Assembly: GCA_021774075.1 (NCBI GenBank)
Contig: JAJFJK010000017.1
Location: forward strand, 1-32,258
DNA: 32,258 bases
From: Nitrosomonas sp.
Lineage (GTDB): Bacteria > Pseudomonadota > Gammaproteobacteria > Burkholderiales > Nitrosomonadaceae
Direction: 5' to 3'
The notes under the pieces are model-generated. The model was not told the origin of the DNA. It saw only the letters and a program-made list of their open reading frames with translations, and ran no database searches. The position numbers and the translations under genes are program-made. Below are positions 1 to 6,060 of the stretch, in pieces; the first letter of the stretch is position 1, and each line of letters starts with the position of its first letter.

Positions 1-84
1 GCGCAATGCAGCAATCTGACCTGACTTCCTTTTGCGTCCGGTCAGGTCAGCGACATCATCATCATTTAGGAATACTTCGCTCAT
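1..84 (-). CDS. DUF4224 domain protein, N-terminal fragment (gene runs off the left edge)
   Basis: The first 28 codons are read leftward from an ATG at 84 and stay open to base 1. The start of the protein (MSEVFLNDDDVADLTGRK) has the 'L-x-D-D-D-x-x-x-L-T-G-R-K' look of DUF4224 proteins. An AAGGAA ribosome site lies just upstream, 12 bases after the HNH gene stop, so this is the next gene of the leftward early operon. DUF4224 is a small phage domain of unknown function, often encoded directly before a tyrosine integrase. An integrase beyond the window edge is therefore an inference. The fragment is short, so the family call is moderate. Confidence 0.6.
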   Translation of the reverse strand, partial: MSEVFLNDDDVADLTGRKRKSGQIAALR

Positions 85-96
85 CTATTCAATTCC

Positions 97-696
97 TTAT
101 CCCGACCTGCTTATATCTCGTTCATTAGTTTTTGCAATAAGCTTACCTATGTTGCGCACAACCGGTCTGATTTCTTGTGGTTGGCTTGAGCATCGCAGTC
201 GGTTGATTTGCAAATTTTCGTTTCGTGTTATGAGTTCAAGGTTATTTGGGTCGGTGTTTGTTTTGTCGCCGTCTTTAAAAACTACGCAATGTCCGTCCGG
301 TATTTCTCCGTAGACTGCGTGCCAAATGAGTACGTGCACCTGAGCCCAGGTTTTCGGCTCGCTTATTTTTACTTCTAGATACCCGTCCTTTGAAATTCTT
401 GATGAGCCAATGGGTTTCCAGTTGTGTGGTCTGTGCCCTGTTTTGAAAGTTGTTGCGTTTGGGCCTTTCGGTCGTGCATTTGGGAGTGGTATGTTGCCTT
501 TTTCAAACCGTCCTGTGCGCCCGGTTTTCCATCCGTTGCGTTTGCGCAATGCATTTAAATTTATGGCTGATACATCGTTGCGATTAAATAGTTTGCAGAA
601 GCCGTCATGCAGCTCAGAAAATGGTAGCGTTCTGTTCTTGCTTACCCAGTCAAGTTCATCTTTAGAATACGAGATGACTGCGCGTACTCCCTTCAT
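97..696 (-). CDS. HNH homing-type endonuclease
   Basis: A 199-residue protein with an HNH_3-type nuclease core in its C-terminal half. The segment 'WAQVHVLIWHAVYG' supplies the conserved histidine, and 'DGHCVVFKDGDKTN' followed by 'DPNNLELIT' gives the second His and the Asn-rich metal-binding part. The N-terminal half (SKDELDWVSKNRTLPFSEL) looks like a small helix-turn-helix DNA-recognition region, common in phage HNH proteins. Such enzymes nick or cut DNA with a single metal-bound histidine. The start overlaps the stop of the preceding 81-aa gene, so the two are probably translationally coupled. It may be a free-standing homing endonuclease or a phage DNA-processing nuclease; the sequence does not decide. 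Confidence 0.85.
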   Translation of the reverse strand: MKGVRAVISYSKDELDWVSKNRTLPFSELHDGFCKLFNRNDVSAINLNALRKRNGWKTGRTGRFEKGNIPLPNARPKGPNATTFKTGHRPHNWKPIGSSRISKDGYLEVKISEPKTWAQVHVLIWHAVYGEIPDGHCVVFKDGDKTNTDPNNLELITRNENLQINRLRCSSQPQEIRPVVRNIGKLIAKTNERDISRSG

Positions 697-938
697 TGTT
701 TTTGCTCAAAAACTGATAGCTTTGGCAGATCGATCTCTTTAAGCCCTATGTGTTCCGCTTTAAGCTTGACCGCTTCCAGTTGCAATGTTGCGTTGCTAAC
801 AATAGATTCAGACACTTTGGTTATGGCTTTTGATCGATCGATTTCTTTTTGCAAGTTTTCGTTGCTCAGGCCTTCATCGTTGAGGCGTTCTAGTTGCATA
901 AAAAGATGGTCATTTAAGTCGGTTAAATTATTTTTCAT
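693..938 (-). CDS. Conserved phage hypothetical protein, helical
   Basis: An 81-residue protein beginning MKNNLTDLNDHLFMQLERL. I recognise the pattern 'LNDHLF-QLERLNDE-L' followed by a Lys/Glu-rich helix as a small protein repeated in many proteobacterial prophages; no function is known to me. It is mostly alpha-helical by eye, with a long heptad-like stretch at residues 25-65, and has no catalytic motif. The ATG overlaps the ASCH gene stop (ATGA), with CGGAGA 9 bases upstream. In prophages it typically sits between ASCH and HNH genes, as here, which suggests a role in the same early DNA-metabolism operon. Confidence 0.75.
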   Translation of the reverse strand: MKNNLTDLNDHLFMQLERLNDEGLSNENLQKEIDRSKAITKVSESIVSNATLQLEAVKLKAEHIGLKEIDLPKLSVFEQKQ

Positions 939-1291
939 TCAATTTCTCCGGACTGAAGGTACTCATATTCGATTCGGGTGATCATTTGTTTTGGTGATAT
1001 TTTCATTTTGATCACGAACATGCACATAAAATCTTTTGCGGTTTTATCCGGATAGCCTTCTAGGGTTACGTCATCATCAGTGATGGCGCTCAACGGTTCG
1101 CGGCGTACGCTTTTAATCCGGATTAGTCCTAGCCGTTCGAGTTTTTCGCCTGGCTTTAATCCCATGCACTTTTTGCAGCCCATAACCAGGTCACCAGGCT
1201 TGAGGAATAACCACCCAATACGCCGGGTCACCGTTTTTGACTTGTTTTTAAATTGCTCGGTGGTGAGGGAAAAGCTTATGTTTCTTGGCAT
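935..1291 (-). CDS. ASCH domain protein
   Basis: A 118-residue protein spanning a complete ASCH domain, a PUA-like RNA- or nucleotide-binding fold. The visible signature is 'SKTVTRRIGWLFLKPGDLV', then 'GLIRIKSVRREPLSAI', then 'D-D-V-T-L-E-G-Y', matching the order TRR, a basic strand and an acidic EGF/EGY motif seen in phage ASCH proteins. Two cysteines (GCKKC) sit in the loop after the first strand. ASCH proteins are thought to bind RNA, and some hydrolyse modified nucleosides; no activity is known for this phage subgroup. The start lies inside the upstream gene (16-base overlap), with a GAGGTGA ribosome site. Confidence 0.8.
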   Translation of the reverse strand: MPRNISFSLTTEQFKNKSKTVTRRIGWLFLKPGDLVMGCKKCMGLKPGEKLERLGLIRIKSVRREPLSAITDDDVTLEGYPDKTAKDFMCMFVIKMKISPKQMITRIEYEYLQSGEIE

Positions 1292-1614
1292 ATCGTCACC
1301 TCAATTGGTTTGATGCTACCGATTCCATATTCTGACATTGCGTGTTTTGCGGCGCGTAGATCTCCGCAGTTAATAGCGCCCTCTATGATTTCCAGTCTTG
1401 TGATTTCATCAGCAAGTGACCATGCTGTGATTTGTCGACTGCGTGATTCGTTTTCGTTCATTATTTGGCGCGCGGTGGCTGAGTAATTAAGCTTGCCGTC
1501 GATTTTGAATACAACCGTGAAATAATTTACGCCAAATATTTGGTCATAAAGGCGCTGTTGAGCGAGGTATATTTCGTGATCTATATTCATTTTGCCGATT
1601 TTCATGGTGCTCAT
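1276..1614 (-). CDS. Hypothetical early phage protein
   Basis: A 112-residue soluble protein that I do not recognise. It begins MSTMKIGKMNIDHEIYLAQQ and has an alpha/beta look, with a central 'YFTVVFKIDGKLNYSATARQIM' region and a helical C-terminal half. There is no signal peptide, membrane segment or metal motif. Two further in-frame ATGs (codons 4 and 9) could be the true start; I kept the first because a GGGAA stretch lies upstream. It overlaps the ASCH gene by 16 bases and follows the small membrane protein gene by about 30 bases, so it belongs to the leftward early operon. Confidence 0.6.
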   Translation of the reverse strand: MSTMKIGKMNIDHEIYLAQQRLYDQIFGVNYFTVVFKIDGKLNYSATARQIMNENESRSRQITAWSLADEITRLEIIEGAINCGDLRAAKHAMSEYGIGSIKPIEVTICQET

Positions 1615-1644
1615 ATATTTATTCCCAGCCCTAAATTTTTAATG

Positions 1645-1818
1645 TCACTGCGTACACTGCGCTGCTGCGGTGTTGATTTGACCTTCAAAATCCTGCCGGT
1701 CGCGTTCGTTCATCCAGCTTAGTATTAGCACCAGGATGACGATTGCGGCCAGCGAAATGATGTTGTTGACCGGCTGGGTGATGTCTTGTGCTTTGTAGTT
1801 CTTGAGATCGGTCATCAT
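1645..1818 (-). CDS. Small single-pass membrane protein (57 aa)
   Basis: A short gene that length-filtered gene finding would miss. It encodes 57 residues: a polar start (MMTDLKNYKAQDITQPVNN), one strongly hydrophobic helix at residues 20-35 (IISLAAIVILVLILSW) and a charged tail rich in R, D, E and Q. The ATG overlaps the dNMP kinase stop as ATGA, a typical coupling arrangement. Positive residues follow the helix, so by the positive-inside rule the C-terminus may face the cytoplasm. The function is unknown. Position in the PL operon makes an early membrane effector possible, but nothing in the sequence proves it. Confidence 0.6.
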   Translation of the reverse strand: MMTDLKNYKAQDITQPVNNIISLAAIVILVLILSWMNERDRQDFEGQINTAAAQCTQ

Positions 1819-2390
1819 GCCGTGGCCTCCTGTTTGTTGAATTGTTCGTCGACGGCTGCTTGTAGTTGCGCTATGCCTCCGTCGTTGATGATGTACGGTT
1901 CGCCAGCGTGCTGGATGATTGGCATTTCTCTGGGATGGGTGGTTTCAGACTCGAATGGGTTATTGGGTCGGCGGATGTGCCAGATTGTGCCGCCTTGGTC
2001 GCGCAGCCATTTTGCTTCGTTTGGTTTCCAGATGTCTATTATTACAATGCCGGAATCTGGTAATGCTTTGATAGCAATTGATTGTTGGATGTAGTCAATT
2101 TTTCGTTGTGCTGTTTTTATCCAGATATCTGGGTGAATATTTGCTCTACCTGCTTCGCCAAGTGTTTGGATGGTTTCGAGCGGGGTTTTGTTGCCTAGCG
2201 CTTCCATGGTTCTGTTTTTCTGGTCGGGTTCAGTTAGGCATTCCATGGGTATATTGAACATAGTGCAGATACCTAGGCGGATTGGGTCAGCCATGGCAAT
2301 TTGATGAAAGTTCCTGGATTCTCTTAGCATATGTGCAACGGTGTCTTTGCCGCTGCCTGCCGGGCCGGTTAGGCCGATTAGTTTAGTCAT
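1815..2390 (-). CDS. Deoxynucleoside monophosphate kinase
   Basis: A 191-residue P-loop kinase. The Walker A motif GPAGSGKDT lies at residues 9-17, directly after the first beta strand (KLIGLT), and is followed by 'FADP/MADPIR' and 'LQTLGEAGR' segments typical of phage T4 gp1-like dNMP kinases, which phosphorylate dNMPs to dNDPs for phage DNA synthesis. A later strand (GIVIIDIWKPNEAKWLRDQG) and the acidic-basic 'IWHIRRPN' fit the C-terminal part of the fold. I place the start at the ATG at 2390 because AAGGAGA lies 6 bases upstream; an earlier ATG seven codons upstream lacks a site. The kinase fits a lytic nucleotide-supply role in the PL operon. Confidence 0.85.
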   Translation of the reverse strand: MTKLIGLTGPAGSGKDTVAHMLRESRNFHQIAMADPIRLGICTMFNIPMECLTEPDQKNRTMEALGNKTPLETIQTLGEAGRANIHPDIWIKTAQRKIDYIQQSIAIKALPDSGIVIIDIWKPNEAKWLRDQGGTIWHIRRPNNPFESETTHPREMPIIQHAGEPYIINDGGIAQLQAAVDEQFNKQEATA

Positions 2391-2444
2391 GGTTTCTCCT
2401 TGGTTTGGCACGCTTAAATAAACTGTTCGTCGGTTTTCATTTGA

Positions 2445-3047
2445 TCAAGTTTCCATAGCACAAAGCACACCTATTGCGTCATCAAATTTAAATAACAATT
2501 TTTTTCTGTCTTTAGAAATAGCAACTATTGGGTTGTTTTGGTAAATCAGTTCGATGAATTTTGGGTTGAAGCTGCGCCCGAGTACTTTTACGGTGGCGTG
2601 GAGGCTATATTTTTCTCCTGATCCGAAGCAATCTTCACAGGTGTCATTGCCCTCTTTTTTTATATATCCCTCGCCGTCGCATGACTTGCAATCAAGGCCG
2701 TAATAGGTGTTGTAATTCGTCTCGGCGTCAACTTCACCTTGTCCGCAGCATTCTTCGCATCCTGTTTTAGTGATTTGTCCTTTACCGTTGCAGTCTTCGC
2801 AAGTGTGTTTTTCCGGTAGTGGCACATGTAGTGCGGGGTGTAATTCCGCTGCGTTTACTTCGCTTACGATTTTTTCAATAAATTCAGGCTTTATATTCCC
2901 GGTGGTTAGTTCGCTGTATTGCTCTTGCAATGGGGTGCAAATTAGCAGGAATCCGTTTGTTGCTATGGTTCTGTTATTTAAATTAAAAGGCTTATTCAAG
3001 AAGGTTCTGTAAACACCAACCCCGCAGTATTTGGTTATATCAAACAT
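2445..3047 (-). CDS. DnaJ-type zinc-finger protein with clamp-like ends
   Basis: A 200-residue protein in three parts. The middle (about residues 80-150) has four CxxCxGxG-type repeats, CEDCNGKG, CEECCGQG, CKSCDGEG and CEDCFGSG, the pattern that binds two zinc ions in DnaJ. There is no J domain. The N-terminal part contains 'RTIATNGFLLICTPL', which resembles the 'ATDGHRL' strand of DNA sliding clamps. The extreme C-terminus, 'KKLLFKFDDAIGVLCAMET', resembles a clamp-type final strand ending in an 'MPM'-like motif. Homologues I recall in Pseudomonas-type phages share this layout, but the clamp similarity is my inference. An AAGGAT site supports the start. Confidence 0.7.
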   Translation of the reverse strand: MFDITKYCGVGVYRTFLNKPFNLNNRTIATNGFLLICTPLQEQYSELTTGNIKPEFIEKIVSEVNAAELHPALHVPLPEKHTCEDCNGKGQITKTGCEECCGQGEVDAETNYNTYYGLDCKSCDGEGYIKKEGNDTCEDCFGSGEKYSLHATVKVLGRSFNPKFIELIYQNNPIVAISKDRKKLLFKFDDAIGVLCAMET

Positions 3048-3049
3048 GG

Positions 3050-3556
3050 TTAATCCTTGCGGTTACGCTTGTTTGGGGTGATTCTTCCGGTTCTGACTAG
3101 CATTTGATAAACACAGCCTGATTTTGCGTTTAGGATTTTTTCAATTTCTGGCCTGGTTTTGCCTTGGTCGAATAATTCCGCGACCGTTTGTTTTAATAGC
3201 TTTCTGTCGGGGTGGATTTGGTTGAGTACTTCGCTGACAAGTGCTTCAAAGCTACTGAATTCGCATGTTGCGTATTTGTGGTCGGTTAGTAAGCCTTTTG
3301 CCAATAACTCGTTATACATTTCGAGTCTGGTTTTTTTGACCGCCAATATCATGAGCATCACTGCAACTGTTGTTTTTAATTCAGCGCGTTTTTGTTTGTT
3401 TAAATAGAATCGATCTTTTATGCGCGGCACTGGTTTTTGTGTGTTGCGTTTAGCCATTTGGCCGGTTGCTTTTTGCGTGAGATCGATGCCGACCAATTCG
3501 GTATGGCCGAGGCTTGTGAGCCAGCAATTTGATTTGGCGGATTGTTGGGTGTTCAT
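3050..3556 (-). CDS. Hypothetical basic protein with C-terminal helix-turn-helix
   Basis: A 168-residue, strongly basic protein that I do not recognise. The C-terminal segment 'ELFDQGKTRPEIEKILNAKS' followed by 'CVYQMLVRTGRI' has the spacing of a helix-turn-helix (helix, turn around GKT, recognition helix), suggesting DNA binding. The middle (residues 55-85) is helical and partly hydrophobic but not convincing as a membrane span. The ATG overlaps the upstream stop (ATGA), favouring this start; an internal ATG at residue 34 (MAKRNTQK) would give a 135-residue protein and is a real alternative. It lies between two small early genes in the PL operon. Confidence 0.6.
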   Translation of the reverse strand: MNTQQSAKSNCWLTSLGHTELVGIDLTQKATGQMAKRNTQKPVPRIKDRFYLNKQKRAELKTTVAVMLMILAVKKTRLEMYNELLAKGLLTDHKYATCEFSSFEALVSEVLNQIHPDRKLLKQTVAELFDQGKTRPEIEKILNAKSGCVYQMLVRTGRITPNKRNRKD

Positions 3557-3795
3557 GTTATTAGTTCGTCCCTGCTGATTATTTTGGGGTGTTTGGTGTA
3601 GAGGTTCCCGGCTTTTACGCAGCCTAGGTTGGCCAGGGCTTGTTCTATTGGCACGGCCAGATAATCCATTAATTCAGTGCTTGCGTTTATTTCCAGGAAT
3701 TCCAACGCCTCGGCTATGGTGAATGGGTTTGTTTTGTTTTCCACCCATTCGCGGAGTTCGTTTTCGTAATGGGTAACTGGGTTTCTGCAGGTCAT
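3553..3795 (-). CDS. Small hypothetical protein, winged-helix-like
   Basis: An 80-residue protein. The stretch 'LREWVENKTNPFTIAEALEFL' followed by 'IEQALANLGCVKAG' resembles the small winged-helix modules seen at the C-termini of phage VapE-type helicases ('W-x-x-x-x-x-F-T-x-x-E-A-L' then 'x-x-L-x-x-L-G'). That suggests protein or DNA binding, perhaps replication-related, but it is only a pattern match. There is no catalytic motif. It overlaps both neighbours by 4 bases, so the three genes are coupled. Confidence 0.6.
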   Translation of the reverse strand: MTCRNPVTHYENELREWVENKTNPFTIAEALEFLEINASTELMDYLAVPIEQALANLGCVKAGNLYTKHPKIISRDELIT

Positions 3796-4127
3796 TTTTC
3801 AGTTTCCTTCACTGCCGGTGTGTTAATGTTTTGATTTTCATCAATAGAATGGCTGGAGAGTGGGTATGACTGAAGATCAGAAGACTGAGACGTTGCAAGA
3901 GATTGTTCAAATTCATAGTGAAATTGCGTCAATTGTGCTGCGGCTTGGGTTGCTACCTGTCGAAGTGCAAGCTTCGAAATCCTTCCGAGGCGCTCTGCAT
4001 TGTCTGGGTCAGAGTCAGCAATCGATAGGTAATCTTGTGATTCAATTTTCCCGGAAACGGTGACTGATATACCGCAGTGGGTGTAGGTCATCGAGAATTC
4101 AGGGTCGCTGTCGTGGATTGTTTTCAT
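3792..4127 (-). CDS. Hypothetical early phage protein
   Basis: A 111-residue protein starting MKTIHDSDPEFSMTYTHCG. A beta-rich N-terminal part ('ISVTVSGKIESQDYLSIAD') precedes a helix (residues 50-75, 'GRISKLALRQVATQAAAQL') and a Ser/Gln/Asn-rich, probably disordered tail ending NTPAVKETEK. I do not recognise the family. The chosen ATG at 4127 lies one base after the stop of the mini P-loop gene; a longer reading begins inside that gene and is less likely. It overlaps the next gene by 4 bases. Confidence 0.55.
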   Translation of the reverse strand: MKTIHDSDPEFSMTYTHCGISVTVSGKIESQDYLSIADSDPDNAERLGRISKLALRQVATQAAAQLTQFHYEFEQSLATSQSSDLQSYPLSSHSIDENQNINTPAVKETEK

Positions 4128-4128
4128 T

Positions 4129-4362
4129 TTATTGTTCCGTAGTGACAACCGCGTGTATGACGTCATAAAAACCGACTGCTGCGCAGCTTTTTGATACGTC
4201 GGAAAATCTTAATGAGTCGTTGGTCAATGCCAGTGTGTCTTTTGGCAGATCCTGCCCAGACGTCCAGTCGTCAATAATGTTGGTTAAACCAAAATATTGT
4301 GCGAGAGCTGTTTTATTTCTGGTTTTGCCACATCCTTGTGGGCCGTAAATAATCACGCTCAT
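4129..4362 (-). CDS. Mini P-loop NTPase-like protein
   Basis: A 77-residue protein, the first gene of the PL operon. It starts with a beta strand and a perfect Walker A motif (MSVIIYGPQGCGKT, P-loop residues 7-14). Next comes 'FGLTNIIDDWTSGQDLPKDTLALTND', where 'IIDDW' could serve as a Walker B-like acidic strand and 'TLALTND' as a sensor-like strand. It is far too short for a normal AAA+ or SF ATPase. Similar mini ATPases occur at the start of early operons in other proteobacterial phages, but their role is unknown to me. GGAGA lies 10 bases before the ATG. The leader from PL is about 100 nt. Confidence 0.7.
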   Translation of the reverse strand: MSVIIYGPQGCGKTRNKTALAQYFGLTNIIDDWTSGQDLPKDTLALTNDSLRFSDVSKSCAAVGFYDVIHAVVTTEQ

Positions 4363-4471
4363 TGCTTTTCTCCATAAGTTTTAATATCGGCACTTTCATT
4401 AACACGCTCATCTGCGCTTACGACTTATGATGTTTGTATTTTTTGGGTGTTGATTTGTGGTTGATGTAAAA

Positions 4472-4492
4472 AAGTATAGTTAAACTGTACAT
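4472..4492. promoter_or_regulatory. Repressor operator at PL (site 1)
   Basis: Palindrome AAGTATAG-TTAAA-CTGTACAT (8-5-8), covering the PL -10. Its half-sites match those of the four other operators (consensus AAGTACAG). It is separated by 2 bases from the next operator, giving a 23-bp centre-to-centre distance, about two helical turns, suited to cooperative repressor binding. Confidence 0.8.
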
Positions 4493-4501
4493 TAATGTCA
4501 A
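4473..4501 (-). promoter_or_regulatory. PL, strong leftward early promoter
   Basis: Read leftward, the -35 is a perfect TTGACA (4501-4496), the spacer is exactly 17 bases and the -10 is TATACT (4478-4473). Transcription would start near 4466 and run through the early operon ending at the left edge. Both boxes lie inside the two 21-bp operators described separately, so the repressor can block polymerase. Confidence 0.85.
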
Positions 4502-4515
4502 GTAATTCTGTACTT
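4495..4515. promoter_or_regulatory. Repressor operator at PL (site 2)
   Basis: Palindrome ATGTCAAG-TAATT-CTGTACTT (8-5-8), covering the PL -35. It shares half-sites with the PR/PRM operators (ATGTCAAG also appears, inverted, in the operator at 6860-6880). Confidence 0.8.
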
Positions 4516-4542
4516 TTTCTACCTCACACCCAAACTCAAGAC

Positions 4543-4566
4543 GAAAAAAAACCGCAGTTAAGCGGT
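4543..4566 (-). terminator. Rho-independent terminator (distal of a tandem pair), leftward
   Basis: Read leftward: stem ACCGC / GCGGT with a short loop, followed by a run of eight T. Together with the hairpin just upstream it ends the lysogenic transcript before it can reach PL. Confidence 0.75.
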
Positions 4567-4574
4567 CTGGGGGT

Positions 4575-4600
4575 GATAAAAAACCCGCTGGGGCGGGTTT
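4575..4600 (-). terminator. Rho-independent terminator (proximal of a tandem pair), leftward
   Basis: Read leftward: stem AACCCGC / GCGGGTT around a 4-base CCCA loop, then a T run. It begins 8 bases after the DUF4760 gene stop, so it is the natural end of the cI-lipoprotein-secreted-DUF4760 transcript. Confidence 0.85.
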
Positions 4601-4607
4601 GGCTTGG

Positions 4608-5105
4608 TTAGGGAGACTTAGCTTTAAGCGGTTTATGTTTCCATCGCGTTGACAGGCTTTCGAATTCTTGAAAAAGAGTATTGCTCTTTTCAATTACACG
4701 CAATTCATTAACGAAACCTTCTAATCTAATCCAATCTCTAATGCAGTTTGAATAGCACATGCGTTTATAAATGTCTTCATCAAAAGCGCCTTCCGCTATT
4801 CCAGTCGCAAGATATTCATGGTAGTTCAAAATTCTGTAAATAAGCATAGCGTTTTCTGATCCGTAATGTTCTTTACTTGCGTACTTGCCAAGAGTATCTT
4901 CGTTTTTTATAAGCGCAGTGAAGCGGTCACGGTGAGATATGTAGTCAGAATCAAGACGAAGATTCAACAGCATCTCAACAGTCGCTCGTTTTTTAGATTG
5001 AGAGCGAGAAACAAGTACTAGCCAGATTGCTGCGACTGCGGACATCGCTATCGCAGCGCCCTGGAACCAGATGGCGGCGGTATCAGGAATACCTAGCCCT
5101 CCCAT
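4608..5105 (-). CDS. DUF4760 membrane protein (lysogenic-conversion candidate)
   Basis: A 165-residue protein with one N-terminal membrane helix (residues 11-33, 'AIWFQGAAIAMSAVAAIWLV') followed by a charged cytoplasmic domain. That domain shows the DUF4760 pattern: 'KRATVEMLLNLRLDSDYI' then 'ILNYHEYLATGIAEGAFDED' then 'CIRDWIRLEGFVNELR' and a final 'FQEFESLSTRW'. The family function is unknown; members are frequent in prophages. Last gene before the tandem terminators, it lies between cI and PL like lambda rexB, so expression in the lysogen and a role in exclusion or host alteration are inferences. The start is odd: the ATG at 5105 lacks a good ribosome site and overlaps a 12-codon leader ORF that has one. 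Confidence 0.7.
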   Translation of the reverse strand: MGGLGIPDTAAIWFQGAAIAMSAVAAIWLVLVSRSQSKKRATVEMLLNLRLDSDYISHRDRFTALIKNEDTLGKYASKEHYGSENAMLIYRILNYHEYLATGIAEGAFDEDIYKRMCYSNCIRDWIRLEGFVNELRVIEKSNTLFQEFESLSTRWKHKPLKAKSP

Positions 5106-5131
5106 CCATCAAATGGATTATAGTGGAACAT
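5093..5131 (-). CDS. Possible 12-codon leader peptide overlapping the DUF4760 start
   Basis: AAGGAG lies 8 bases before an ATG at 5131 that opens a 12-codon ORF (MFHYNPFDGWEG, stop TAG at 5095-5093). The ORF ends inside the first codons of the DUF4760 gene, in another frame. It could couple translation of that gene (terminate-reinitiate), or it may mark an ancient or sequencing frameshift that removed the original N-terminus. Evidence is the ribosome site and overlap only. Confidence 0.35.
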   Translation of the reverse strand: MFHYNPFDGWEG

Positions 5132-5427
5132 ATAATTATCTCCTTGAGTATTAAAACTAATTCCAGCCGACAGTAAGATATCTAATAAAAGACATAAGAA
5201 ATGTCGGTTAAAATTATTACTATAATCGGCCTGGATTTAACGATGCTTAATTTACACCAGTTTTTTGTTAACGAATGTCATGAATATATAGGGCTTTCTG
5301 TTAGATTTCAACATTTATCGTAAACCCTTTGTGACTTTTGCCGCTATAACAACAGCTAGATGATAATAGCAAACCATATCAAAGTTAGTGCTTCAGGTCA
5401 GCGGGGTTCTTCGGAACCCTGTTTGAT
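5106..5427. other. A+T-rich stretch without a main gene
   Basis: About 320 bases between the secreted-protein gene and the DUF4760 gene. Apart from the leader ORF at its left end I see two structures. One is a 6-bp perfect stem with a TTCG loop (GGGTTC-TTCG-GAACCC, 5404-5419) just after the secreted-protein stop. The other is a CCGACA...TGTCGG inverted repeat (5168-5206). Neither has a leftward T run. A promoter for DUF4760 may lie here, but no convincing -35/-10 pair is visible. Confidence 0.5.
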
Positions 5428-5970
5428 TTAGCAAGTAAATTCCTCTCCGGAATACAGCCATGAGAATGGTTCGCTAAGATCAAGCCAGGGCGGAAACCTG
5501 GATAATGTTCCTGTTTTGGTCACGCCAGCCGGAATTGTGCCGGTTACAAAGCCGTCGTCACCCACCCATAAAGCGCCTGCTGCAAGAGAAAAAGGTGTTA
5601 CAGCAGTAGATTTGCCGTTTTGAATCAGCGTTAGCGATGACGTGGAGAATATTGAGTTATTTGTTAACCCCGTAATTTCAGCGTTTATTGTTCCGGTCGA
5701 AGGGCTCATGATCAAGTTAAATTCAAAACTGGCTGAAGTGAAGGGAGTCACGGACCCGCTGCAGGTTCGGTTGTTATTATCATTGTTATTGAAAGAGCTT
5801 CCAATGCTAACAACATTGCCAACAGTTACCACGACATCAGTATAGGTCACGCCGTCAACTGTTATTTCTGGAATTGTTAGCAGGTTAGTCGATGGATCGT
5901 ACATGTCATCACTGGCCGAGACCGATGTCATCAGCGCTAATGATAAGATTGCGCTTATGAGTGTTTTCAT
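5428..5970 (-). CDS. Secreted protein with Sec signal peptide (lysogenic-conversion candidate)
   Basis: A 180-residue protein beginning with a classical signal peptide (MKTLISAILSLALMTSVSA), likely cut after residue 19. The mature part is Ser/Thr/Val-rich and beta-type, starting with 'MYDPSTNLLTIPEITVDG' and 'VVVTVGNVVSIGSS', a pattern I associate with secreted hypothetical proteins of betaproteobacteria. An Asn-rich patch precedes Cys70, and the last residue is Cys180; these two are the only cysteines and could form a disulfide. An AAGGTA site supports the start. Not a virion gene by position: it lies between the lipoprotein and DUF4760 genes in the lysogenic block. Confidence 0.65.
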   Translation of the reverse strand: MKTLISAILSLALMTSVSASDDMYDPSTNLLTIPEITVDGVTYTDVVVTVGNVVSIGSSFNNNDNNNRTCSGSVTPFTSASFEFNLIMSPSTGTINAEITGLTNNSIFSTSSLTLIQNGKSTAVTPFSLAAGALWVGDDGFVTGTIPAGVTKTGTLSRFPPWLDLSEPFSWLYSGEEFTC

Positions 5971-5982
5971 ATTTACCTTATC

Positions 5983-6060
5983 TCATAATGCATCCAGTAT
6001 TTCATACCCGCGATCCCTTAGGCATGCTCTAACATCAGCTGGGTCGCCGTCATGTGTCTT
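5983..6060 (-). pseudogene. 3' remnant related to the adjacent lipoprotein gene
   Basis: Directly after the lipoprotein stop, another frame reads without an ATG for 25 codons to a TGA at 5983: 'KTHDGDPADVRACLRDRGYE' then ILDAL. It aligns with the lipoprotein C-terminus, 'KTHKGPRTDTRACLEDRGHV'. Twelve of the first twenty positions match by eye. It looks like the tail of a paralogue left by duplication or recombination. Confidence 0.5.

Noticed and set aside
5168..5206. CCGACA...TGTCGG inverted repeat as a terminator or small RNA
   Set aside because: The arms are short, the loop is long, no T run follows, and there is no promoter with it.
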